Below are positions 50,848 to 61,823 of a stretch of DNA of 64,000 nt, one piece after another. The translations under genes were made by a program, and so were the position numbers. The stretch covers positions 15,303,976-15,367,975 of the forward strand of contig NC_051089.1 in assembly GCF_901709675.1 (NCBI RefSeq), written 5' to 3'. The notes under the pieces were generated by a model that had not been told where the DNA came from, did no database searches, and saw nothing but the letters and a program-made list of their open reading frames with translations. The stretch is from Syngnathus acus. Taxonomy: Eukaryota; Chordata; Actinopteri; Syngnathiformes; Syngnathidae. Every line of letters begins with the position of its first letter. The stretch's first letter is position 1.

Positions 50848-53689
50848 CTTCCCGACTCGACGGAGACAGGCGAGAAGCTTCCTCCGGTGGCCGTGGTGCA
50901 GCCGGTGCTGGTACCTCTGCTACCGCGTGAAGTCACAGCCTCACGCGGTCCTGCCCTTCGAACATGCTGACCGAAAGGCCCGCGTTGCACGGACAGGATG
51001 GTGCGGTGGTCTGTTTTGCTCCCCGCTTGATGCAATGTTGTTCTCACCATCTGTTGTGGTACAGGAGGAGCGGATGGATGGCGACCAGCGCTGTGAGGAG
51101 GAGGCTGGGCCACGGGATGTAGTACCGCACTCTCTCCTCCGGGCTGTCGGAACGGGAGATGGCGAGCATATAGCATGGATACAGTCTTTCCAAAATCAAT
51201 TAACCAATTAATTAATTTACCGTGTTAAGAAGTTGTTACTTGGTACAATCTGTGTAAAATGATGAGTATTTTGTCTCTGAAATGACCCGAAGATAAAGGG
51301 TTAAGTGAAGGGCTACATAAATGTGATGAAAACCAAAGAGAGCAAATATAAAGTATGACTAAATTCTAATTTTTCAAGATAATCACTCAAGCAAATCACA
51401 TATTCACACTCCTGACTTTGGTAAATGAAGCATGAGCTCAGTTTGACCCACCACACCTGTCTGTTTAGGGGTTTATAATAAAATGGGGTGGAATCCAATT
51501 ATTTTCAGTCCAGAGAGTGCTTCAATTGATTTACATTTTGGATAACTCTACAGTATACTTTATTTGCATAAGACTTGAGCATAATGATAGGTAATTGGCA
51601 GCCCATGATCCACATGCAGTTCCTGATCACAACTGTAGCAGCCCCCTAAAACATATTTTCTGAAGTGACATTTTTTTCATTTATATACAAACAAACCCAT
51701 GACAATCTTTAGAAACAGGTGAAAACCCATCACTTATTTCATTGAAAATGGGGGATATTGCACGACCCACCCCTAAAGAAATGTGCAAAATTGTGAGGCT
51801 GGTTGGAGATCCTCAAATCGGCGGATGCAACTTTGAATATGAGTGATGACTATAGGTTCAGATTATAATTTCAACATTTATCACTACATGGCATATATTT
51901 CTTAGTTGAGTTTACGCAGATTCTTATGCTGCATTTGGGGAAGGTCAGAAGTGGAACTTTTACAACTTTCAGCAAGGAAAAGTGTACTAGAACGCCTCTT
52001 TGAACTGGGAGGTCTGAGTTGCAAAGTCGGGGACAAAAAAGGGCTCAGAGTTCAGACAGACAATATGACATCATCCGATAATGATGGGCAACCTGGAGAC
52101 AGTCCGTGAATGGTAAAAACACTTAATTTAAAAAGCTCATAAAGATATAGTTAGCTTCATTTATTTATTATTTTAATTTTGTTTTGACTATGACATACTT
52201 TGACAGAAACCCACCTAAGAGACATGAGTACAGGGTGTCCTCGTTTACGACGTTGATCCATTCCATGTGTGTGATGTAAACCGAATTTCGGTAGAAGTTG
52301 GAACAGTAATAAAACAGTAATAATAGTAATAAAATGAAACAGTACAGTAGTAAAAGCAAATAAAATAAAAATCGAAACAGTAATAAAACCATGCATAAAT
52401 AAATGTTTGGGTTGCACTCTACTGAATGTTTAATTGCCTCAGAACAATGAAGAATATCTTCATTTGCGATTAGGCTTAAATCATTTTACATTTGATGCTG
52501 ACATATTACACCGAGAATGGAGGCATTTAAGGACGACAGGGATATCTAAAACAGCTAATTTATGCAAGTAAATGGGATATCGTTGTAAAACTTTTAAATA
52601 TGCATCCAATTAAAAAAAAAAGTGTCTAAAGACACAAATATCCAGACATTTAAAGAAAAGAAACCCTCACTATTTATTTTAATAATAAAATCATGTTTAT
52701 CATATCAAAGTCTATTTCTTTGTATAATTGTAGGCCTAGTAACTGCTAATTATGTTACATGGGTCGTACATCTTTCTGGCTACTGATACCCAAAGGACAC
52801 AAATCAGCCTATATTTGCTGAATCAATGACCACAGCATGTGTAATAAATGCACTTTGTCGCTTGAGGTTAATACCAGAAGTCATTTGTGATGACATTTTG
52901 CTTGGACCGCTGAATAAATTGGTTGGGTTGTGTGGTCTCTCTGATAAGACTCTAGTGTGTATCCTTAAAAATGCATGCACTTTGAACTTAGATTGCTGCA
53001 TTCCATTAGTTTTACCACTCTATAGCAAGAAAAATCTACACACGGTCTCTTTAAGGGATCCGACTTTAATTTGACCAGTTAGAAGAAAACTTAAAAATAA
53101 CATGGTCATTTGTTTACAAGTCAGCTTTTCACCTGGGAATCTTCCAAAGGCAAGGGGAAAAAACACAAAGCGTGAGAAATGAAACCAATTATAACAAGTG
53201 TCTGCAATTTTACACAATCATTTCTTAATAATTTAAGTTAAAAAAAATGCTATGGTTTGTAACAATCATGTAGTACAACTAAGGTAGTAAGAACGAATCT
53301 GAATAGTACATGGGAAGAAATCAGCTTGTCATTGCTTATCACATCTACTTTGTATGCTAATTTGGCACCACATTCCATTCAAATGTCAAGTTTGTTGTTT
53401 TTGTGTTCCGTGACTGAAACACCTCCCACAGACAATGCACACCTCATAGGCTGATGACTAAGTAGACAACCTGCGGTGGAGTCATTATGGCAAAATATGC
53501 TTGCCAAACAAGCTGTAGAAACCTCTATGCCTCCTCACTTAATGTCCATTTGACACTCACGTGCCCTCATGCAACTTGGGTTTTGCGCTATCTTTACAAA
53601 AATTTGTGAATTTTACAGTAAATTTCCTCTACAAAAAAATAGGGGTCATTGTGGTTGTTTGGAACAAGAAAATCTCTAATCATCCATTT

Positions 53690-53860
53690 TCTGCACCGCT
53701 TATCCTCATTCAGGTCACGGGTGACCTGGGGCCCATCCAAGATGACTTGGGCGAGAGGCAAGATACAACCTGTACTGGTAGCCAGCCAAACCCAAGGCAC
53801 ATTTAGAAACACTAGCATTCACACCCATATAAGGACAATTTGACGTCCTCGTTGAACTAT
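53690..53860 (-). repeat. Dispersed repeat (minus copy)
   Basis: Begins catccattttctgcaccgct-tatcctcattcaggtcacggg and continues gggcgagaggcaagatacaa and gcattcacacccatataagg. It is the clearest left end of the family that also occurs at 7.1, 34.0, 37.0 and 47.7 kb. Confidence 0.7.
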
Positions 53861-54208
53861 TTGGAATGTGAGAGGTGCCTTCAAACCTTGAACATCAGAA
53901 CTGAGGATTCGCTAAATGCTAAACAGTTGACTTGCATTGAGGGTGACGTGCCAATCAATCCTCCTTTTTCAAAAGGCAATTATAGTCTCTGTAACAAGAC
54001 GATGTTGGCACGTTACTTTGGTAATATTGCAGTGGTATGCTGTTTATTACTCTCACTCTCTTTAATATAAATACGCAGCAACAAAACACTTTTCTTGGGA
54101 TAAGTATTTTTTTTTAAATCTAATCCTAATCTTTCTGGATTAGATTGTGTAGGACCTAGCCATATGTGCAAAACAGTATTATCTTGATATTTTATGTACA
54201 TTTTGAGA

Positions 54209-54354
54209 AAGCTTGGTAACAGAAATCCATATAAATCATTGTCATTCCCTTGATTTTAGAGCTGGCAACATTGTCCAGATCAAGCTTGGTAACAGAAATC
54301 CATATAAATCATCGTCATTCCCTTGATATTTAGAACTGGCACATTGTCCAAGAT
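54209..54354. repeat. Two-copy 73-bp tandem duplication in slc39a13 3' UTR
   Basis: Units 54209-54281 and 54282-54354 both start aagcttggtaacagaaatcc and differ at only a few positions and short indels. The duplication begins about 245 bp beyond the slc39a13 stop on the minus strand, so it probably lies in that gene's 3' UTR. High identity suggests it is recent. Confidence 0.9.
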
Positions 54355-54598
54355 CAAATAAAAATGTCTCATCTCAAGAATGAGTTTGTTATTGTCATAA
54401 AGTGCAATTTTTGTCAGATGTTTGTTTAGGCGTACCACGGTGCATAGCAAGATCAAGACGGCGTGATTCGGATATCAAGATGAATTGTAAAGGTTCGTGA
54501 ATAACCGTTATCCGATAGGAAGTAGTGAGGATGTCCTGCTTGTTTTTGGTTTTAGTCTTTCCGTGTGGTGGTCGAGCAAGACGAGCTGCTCGTGAAGT

Positions 54599-57500
54599 TC
54601 AAACAGCCACGGTTGACAGGAGAGCCATGACTGACACACCAGAGAAAATGAGTAGGGTCTGAAGTAGGGAGTCCCTGCAAAACAAAAGCTTTAACACTCA
54701 GAATCAGAGGTATGAAACACATTTTCTAGTTATGGTCAATGTCATATGTATCAAACCTCAAACTGGATTCTTCAATCAGGTCAGGAACTACATTCACCAA
54801 GGCTATGTAGAGAAAGCCTCCAGAGGTGAATGGGAGAATCCAGAAAGTCGCATTTTCTGAAAACAGTAGTTCAGTGCTGTAAGCTCTCGTGATGTTTGAT
54901 AGAATGTCATCACAAATTTGGAAAATAACCATCCTAACCTGTGCCTTTTGGTGACTGAGAACATAAAGCAAAGCAAGCCCCCAGGACACCAACCAGTGCG
55001 GTGTACAGCTGCATACGGGCTGCACTCCACCGATCGAACCCGGCTCGGAGCAAAATGGCAAAGTCACCCACCTGTGGACAAAGACACAACTCGTATTGGC
55101 TGGAATGGCAGCAATTTAAGGCAAATGTAAGTTAACCGAAATCAAAGACTTTGTTCAACATATTCAGGTGCAGGAATCTCACCTCGTGTGGGATTTCATG
55201 GAGCAAGATAGCAAAAGTGGTAAGAAAGCCAACCTGCAAGCAAAGTAATATTGGTTAAATTCCTTTGACTACTCTGCATATAATGAAAACTCTGGAAAAC
55301 AATCTCTTAAGCCATAGCATTCATGTTATGTGTCATATGGCTATAGTCTGTACAAGAGCACTAGTGAAATGACGTGCGAGCTTGAGACATTGAGCTAACT
55401 TCCTCTCTGGCACATACATCCACAGCTCCTGCTGACAACCGTATGTCATGCCAGCTGGACACATCTTGTTCCAAAAACGATATACGGTGTGATCTACTCA
55501 GTACATAGCAGTCCGAATTTCTGCTGATGAGCCCATTTGCAATTTAAGAGTGATACAAGTAATCTGGAGGAAAATAAAATTTGAGTTTAATTTCAAATTT
55601 TGAATACATTTATAACACTTGGTATTGACGATATATGTACAATAATTGTTTCAATACTGCAAACGGGTTGAAATACTGTCAGCTCATATTTAACTTTGTC
55701 TTAAGAATAATTGACTGCAGAAATTAGGAAGGGGAAGACACAGTAGTCATGGTAAAAAATGTGACCTACACCTGAACCTCGATTTTACATGGACTTTGGG
55801 GTCCAGAATTTGGGAATCGCGTGAACCCCGAAAGCGCGTTGTATAGAAAGTCTTGTTTTTTGAAAAAGGCATGTTTTTAGGCAGCCGTTACATTGAAAGT
55901 CTTGGTTTTTGGGAAAGGCATGTTTTTAGGCAGCCGAAGCGGTTCTTTGGTCAGTTAATTAACGTAAGACATGTTTTTGGGTAGCCGAAGGGGTTCGTTT
56001 GCCGTGCATCACCTTGAACGCTCCACACACATCGAAGCCTGACATTTTATTAAAAGAGAAGCAATACACAGATGACAATATCAGGCAGATTGAGTAATAC
56101 ATTTTGATGCTGCATGAATTGGACGGAAGAGAGAATAAAGCCGCCACTTCTGCTACTGTGTCCGGCCGGCTACGCTCTTTGACTTGTGAGTGACTGTGTG
56201 GATTAGGTGCCTCTGCGAACTTCCCCCTTTCCGAATCAAAAACAGTCTTAGCTATCCATAACACTGTAATAAAGCAGTCATAAAGATCAAACAGCCTGAC
56301 TACTTCTTATCTAACACTTTTAAATTGGTCACAGGAAAAATTCATCAAATCACTAATGCTAAGGTTTACGCGCTAGTCATTTAGCTTCATACGGTTCTTA
56401 TATCATCCCGTTAAAATACTACCGTAATTTTCGGACTATAAGTCGCGGTTTTTTTCATAGTTTGGGTGGGGGGGCGACTTATACTCAGGAGCGACTTGTA
56501 TACATATATATGTTTTTTTTCACTTTTTTGGGCATTTTATGGCTGGTGCGACTTATACTCCGGTGCGACTTATAGTCCGAAAATTACGGTACTTGAAAAT
56601 GTATTTATGACAATAAAATTGGGGTCCATGACCAGACCACGTTAGACAAAGTCTCGTAGGACCCAAGCGAGTAAAATCAAGATTTAGGGTAGGTGTATAT
56701 TGTTAGTTTACCATGCTGCTTCTGCTACAACACAAAAGACCCAGATTCTACCATTGGCTACTATGTGACATGGGATTCTAATTAAGGTTAGCCATCTTTT
56801 TAAACCAATTAGAAAAACATTTCCATAGTTACAAACGTGAGTTTAAAATCCGACAATAAATCCAAAAATAGGTTAGATAGATTTGGGTTGGGTTGTTTTG
56901 TTAGAATGGATCACTAACATTTGATGGCTGAAGGACCTCGTGAGTCATGAAGGTAAGTATCCATTTCATGTTAATAGCCACTTAATTCATTTGTTAGTTG
57001 GCTAATTGGTTCAGGGAAAACGCCTGTCCCACCATTTTCTTTTGTGGTGTATTCAAAAGCTTTTTGTATGGTGTATTCAAAAGCTTTTTGTATGGTGGCG
57101 GCCATGGACTTTGAAGTGCATGACTGTCGTTGGGTCTATTTACATTTTAAACAATAAATTTGTAGCAATAGCAATAAAAGGTATAACACAGCTTGAAAAA
57201 GAAAGTGTCTGGGAACTCGAGCAAAATGGCCTTTGATTTCCTGAAAAGTTGTCATTTTGAAAATTCCACCCAACAGCAACGATACATAAGTGGCACTTCT
57301 ATCGTTTTTGCATTGGTGTCATTCATTATCATCACTGTGTTCTGCTGACTGCCTGATCTCTATACACAAGCAAAAACTAAAGTCAATAGAAACTTGCAGT
57401 CCTTCGCTTCCAAATTTTCCCAAATTTATTTCTTTTGGCTGCATTCCAGCAAGAATAAATTGTTTGTTACGTCCTTTTTATTTGTGTTTTTTTCTTATAG

Positions 57501-60500
57501 GCACATTAACTTCAAAATGTGGTCCTGTATTTGTTATTTGTGTATTTTAACTAACTACATGAAGCAGTTTGAGTTCTCTCTTTGAAAATTGCTGTCATTG
57601 TTTGAATAAAATCCACTTACTCGTTACATTATGTACCGTATTTTCCGGACTATAAGGCGTACCTAAAAACCTAAAATTTTCTCAAAAGCCGACAGTGCTC
57701 GGTGCGCCTTATATATGGACCAAATTCCTAAATTTAAACTGGGCCGAAGCATTGTGTCATGAAATCAATCATAAGTGGCCCGCTGAAGACTATGATCATG
57801 AATCAAAAAGACTAAGGATCATTATTTTGTGATTATAAAGTAATTTGTTGCGTCTGAAGTTGAAATAAAAAAGATAAAATGGAGAAAGATTTGATTTGGA
57901 TTAAAAATCTGACATGATGCATTAATGGTGCGCCTTATATAAGGACAAAGTTTTAAAATGGGCCATTCATTGAAGGTGCGCCTTGTAGTCCGGTGCGCCT
58001 TATAGTCCGGAAAATACGGTATATAAAATGCTGTGCCTGGCTAGTGTCACCTATGAGTTGTTTACAAGCATGTCTAGTCAAAATAATGTGAGGGGTTAAC
58101 ATATTTTTTTAATTACATGCACACAGTTGCTCACCTTCTTGCTTACAAGGAAGCTCCCTGCAACAGCCAGTCCATGTGTAAAGTTGTCAATGCAGTTGGC
58201 CAGTAGATTAAGGTAGCCACTTGTCTGAAATATAGAGCAGTTATCAAGGTGATAAAATTGGATTTGGCTAAAAGTTGTAAGACATGAACAGATTCATGTG
58301 TATCAAGCGTGATTGGCAAGTTCTGTCTCTATGGCTTGGATAGCAGATGCTTGAATTGTAAAGACACGAGTTGCTTTACTCCATTAATAAAAAGGTACAC
58401 GGTTTAGAATTTGGTGCCATCACACGTCGCAGGCTTACCACAGCTTCTTCAGCAGAGGTGCTAGCAAAATTTCATTACAAACAAGTTCTAGTATTCCTAT
58501 AAGATACCAACTAAGAATATTGCCCATACAACTTGTAGCCACTGATCCAGCAAATTTGCGATTCACTATCCTTATCCTTATTCTTACTGCCGATCCGTAG
58601 CAGAAAGCCCTAGCAGACCTACTAAGATGTAGAAAAATGTATGTTTTTGCATATTATTGATATTGCAAGTGGGGTTTTAGAATGACTGAACAATGGGAAA
58701 AAACATAAAACCTTTTCACACTGTCCTTCTAATTAAGAGATCCATGGCATATGACTAACTTGTTTTGATTTAGTTGATGACTGGGAATTTGTGGTTTAGA
58801 CATAATGAATACTCGCATTAATCATCAATCATCACACCCACAAGCACACAGGTACGCATTTAAAACCGGTCCAATTCATGCCCAGAAAATGACAACTGGG
58901 CAAGTCACATTCCATGCTCTTTAAGCTGATGCGAGTTAGCATTTCTTTGAGTTTGCATCTCTTGACTTTTGAGGCCAAAGTAGAAGCTGGCTGATTGGAA
59001 CGGTACAGACAGTTGCGTGCTATCTACACAAACTTCATTTGTTTTGCCCGCAACCCCCGTGGGGACAAAGGGTATAGAAAATGGATGGATGGATATCATC
59101 ATGAAACATGTGTTCATCTACTGCACATCTAAAACAAAAGTGTATGCTTCATCATGGCCATTTGTTTTTAGGTACACAGCAAATGTTTCCTCATCAGCAT
59201 ACATACCTTGACTTTTCCAGACGCTTCCTGCAGACTCTGACGCTTGGAAGATTTCTGTGACTCAGTATGAGTCCCATTTCCATGTAACACAGCAGCCTTT
59301 CCACTGTAAACTGAAGTTGCCTGCATCACCGGAGGGGGGGGGGAGAATTAATTAAAAACGTTTTTATCATACTACTACCCCTTTGGCGTGACACAAACCA
59401 TTAACAATTGACGAAAATGTCTCTTCCAAATACCAGAATGTGAATGTCTGCTTTCATTTACAATTAGAAATATAACATGTTTCATGGAAAACCTAAAACA
59501 GTTGTGTGAAGGTATGACGGACTGACGGAAACAATAAGCACCAGACAGAAAGTAATAGGGAGCGAACACATTCTCATCATCGATGAGAGCCTTCTTTTGT
59601 GAAGAGACTGGATATCTAAAGGCCTCTCATGAGTTGGCTAAAACATGATGAATACATCATGATTAAGTCAGTTATCCAAAAATAGGGATGAGCAACTTTT
59701 GGCCCATGCGGCCCATGACCACGAACCATTGGTTTAAAAAAAAAAAAAAATTCACATTTTGTTTATTTTGGAACAATGGAGAAACATCATGGAAAAAAGC
59801 AAGAATCCAATCCATCTTCCTTCACAAGCCTGTCCAAGAGGTTTTACTTCAGACATGCTATTCTGAAGTTATTTAGCTATAAAGTAAAATAATATCTAAC
59901 TAAAATATTAACTCTTGGGTTTGCTCGTCACATTGTGTGGGTGACTATTTGAATAAATATACTGCATTGAGGGTGAGCTACGGAACTTACCGTAGAGTTA
60001 AAATTCATGTCTGAATGTGACGGCGGATCTTTGTGTCCTTCATGCTCTGAGAACATCATCTCTAGGAGAAGGAATGCCAGCAGGCCAGTGATTACCCACA
60101 AGCCCTGTGTCATGTAGTGTTTTTCTTTGCTGGCTGGAGGAAGAGGAGACAATATTTGTAATAACCAACATGATTCCACTAAAATAAGCATGCAATGTAC
60201 TGAAACAGCGCAGGAGCTGTGTCATTGGCCAATGTAATGTATTGGAGGAGATTAAAAATGGAGTAAGAGAGATAAACTACTACAATTTAAGATTAGGTAT
60301 GCTAGAATGTGTGAAATAGTGATGGAAAGGTGACCCACCTGTAGAGCCAGAGTGCGCCCATGCTTCAGGCAGGAGGTGAAGGAATACATCACCAAGAAGA
60401 CCGCCAATAGCAAAGCTCAAAAGCCTCTTCAGCTTCTGGTGTCCAGCTAAGAATAACAAAAAAGACTCTTTGCATATTGAATAAACATTTACAGTAGGGA

Positions 60501-60761
60501 AATTTACAAATTCAAAAATGAACTAAACCAGACCTGGCTCATTAATGGATCGGTCAGAATTACCAAGTGACAGCCTTTAAATAAATGACTGAAAGAAGAT
60601 CTGTATCAACCAATTTATTATTATTTTCCACTCCCTCCCTGCAAACTTTTACTCAGACTGCAGAATGCAACCATGATGCGATGGGAGGGGGACAATGTCG
60701 AGGGCCACAAACCTCAAGATGATTTAGTTTACGTCTGATTGCCCTGGTCAACAAATGAGGA

Positions 60762-60793
<32 letters not shown>

Positions 60794-61794
60794 AACAAAG
60801 CAGAGAAGCAAGTAAACCTTTGTAGGTTTTTTTGCGCTAATTCCGAATTTGCTTTTTTTTTTTTTTTACTAGCACATCAGGTTTTAATTATATTGATGAT
60901 GATAATGCTAATAATAATAATAATTATCATCATAATAATAGATTTAGGGACACAAATGCATCTCTGTGCCGTTGACCAATGTTAGCAAAGCACAGCAGTG
61001 GAGATAACTATTTGTACTTTAAATCACTGGGACCTGAATTTGCACTGTTACAGTGCCGCTACTGTATATTAATTTTTGTTTCAATTGACTTTTTTCACTG
61101 TCTTTGAGGTTCTCCCATTGCTATATGTGAAGCGTGCTAAATGTGTCAGGAAATGCTACATCTGCAAAGACAAAAATAGTGGTAGACAAAATACAGTCAT
61201 TATAAACTGTTATAGACAGCTAAACATAGGGAGAAAAGGGTGTGTGCTTGCGTGCACGTGTGTGCGTGTTGGGGGTTCAACCATAATCGAGAATATTTCT
61301 TCCCGCTTGAAGGCATGTCAGACTGCCAACCAATATGGATCTTGTATTCGCACTTGTGGTATAGGTTGAATTCACAATAGCTGGGCATATGCAGACAGTC
61401 ATCAGAAATTGTTTTAATATACCATCTTGCGAAATACGAGTAATACAGGTTAAGTCCTACCTTCGGTTTTAAGGGCTGCTCCGGCTTCAATTGGAATGAG
61501 GAGCAAGGGGAAAATCCCACTAAGACCTACAACAACTGAGCCCACAAGGGACAAAGCCCAAACATGAGCATGCTCACTAGCTAGAAAGCCTGCCAGCGCA
61601 TGGAGGCCTTGGAGGTCATCAGTCAAGTTGGGACCTGGTCTTGCAGCTGTGGCTGTTGCATGAGCCATGGCTGTTTGAGTCATCTTCTGGCCTGACGCCA
61701 CCTCGGAGGTCAACATTAGCAGATGGACTATGATAAACAGAGAAGATACAGCCCTGCTGGGGCTCCGACAGCCTTTAGCTTTCATCCGTCCCAT
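54599..61794 (-). CDS. slc39a13: Zinc transporter ZIP13
   Basis: LIV-1-type ZIP transporter that releases zinc from Golgi, ER or vesicular stores; human ZIP13 loss causes a connective-tissue disorder. Coding exons in transcript order: 61794-61461, 60446-60339, 60133-59991, 59320-59207, 58224-58135, 55233-55183, 55071-54939, 54856-54757, 54674-54599. Spliced length is 1149 nt, 382 aa (human about 371). An N-terminal hydrophobic leader (about 15-35) is followed by WALSLVGSVVVGLSGIFPLL (TM1), LLSFAIGGLLGDVFLHLLPE (TM2), LWVITGLLAFLLLEMMF (TM3), DNFTHGLAVAGSFLV (TM4, His250), LLHEIPHEVGDFAILL (TM5, HEIPHE 275-280, the metal-binding signature) and PFTSGGFLYIALVNVVPDL. All catalytic-type His/Glu residues are present. 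An acceptor at 61824 places the ATG in a second exon, so a non-coding first exon lies upstream. The donor after 54757 (GTTTGA) is weak. One intron holds nested MITEs. Confidence 0.95.
55767..56697. mobile_element. Non-autonomous element with inverted ends, interrupted by a MITE
   Basis: The left end, tacacctgaacctcgatttt, and the complement of the right end (tacacctaccctaaatcttg-attttac) are imperfect inverted repeats flanked by TA. The inside carries three decayed copies of a roughly 50-bp unit (..gcatgtttttaggcagccg..) at about 55850-55990. A complete palindromic MITE (56420-56591) sits within it. No transposase frame is present. Boundaries are approximate. Confidence 0.5.
56420..56591. mobile_element. 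172-bp palindromic MITE, perfect 27-bp TIRs
   Basis: Terminal inverted repeats start TACCGTAATTTTCGGACTAT and continue AAGTCGC, identical at both ends over 27 bp including a TA on each side. The centre contains repeated 'gcgacttatactc' motifs. It is non-coding. The TA ends suggest a Tc1/mariner-type origin (inference). Perfect TIRs argue for recent insertion. Confidence 0.85.
57634..58021. mobile_element. 388-bp palindromic MITE, related TIRs
   Basis: The ends TACCGTATTTTCCGGACTAT-AAGGCG are perfect 26-bp inverted repeats with flanking TA. Inner 'ggtgcgccttata' motifs are repeated several times. It is a sister family of the 172-bp element (TIRs differ mainly by AATTTT/ATTTTC and AAGTCGC/AAGGCG). 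It lies in the same slc39a13 intron, about 110 bp from the exon at 58135. Confidence 0.85.
60766..60792. repeat. (AAT)n microsatellite in slc39a13 intron 1
   Basis: Nine AAT units. A second, broken AAT/ATC tract lies at about 60895-60945. Confidence 0.9.
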
Positions 61795-61823
61795 GGTCCA
61801 AAGAATGCGTGTAACCGGTAATT

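Larger units (their letters stand above)
50848..54598. other. tmem178b promoter side and tmem178b-slc39a13 spacer
   Basis: 50848-51200 is GC-rich and CpG-containing, and should hold the tmem178b promoter and 5' UTR (minus strand). The plus-strand frame across it is incidental. The rest is AT-rich without recognisable exons. It includes a dispersed repeat copy (53690-53860) and a 73-bp tandem duplication (54209-54354) in the expected slc39a13 3' UTR. Confidence 0.6.
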
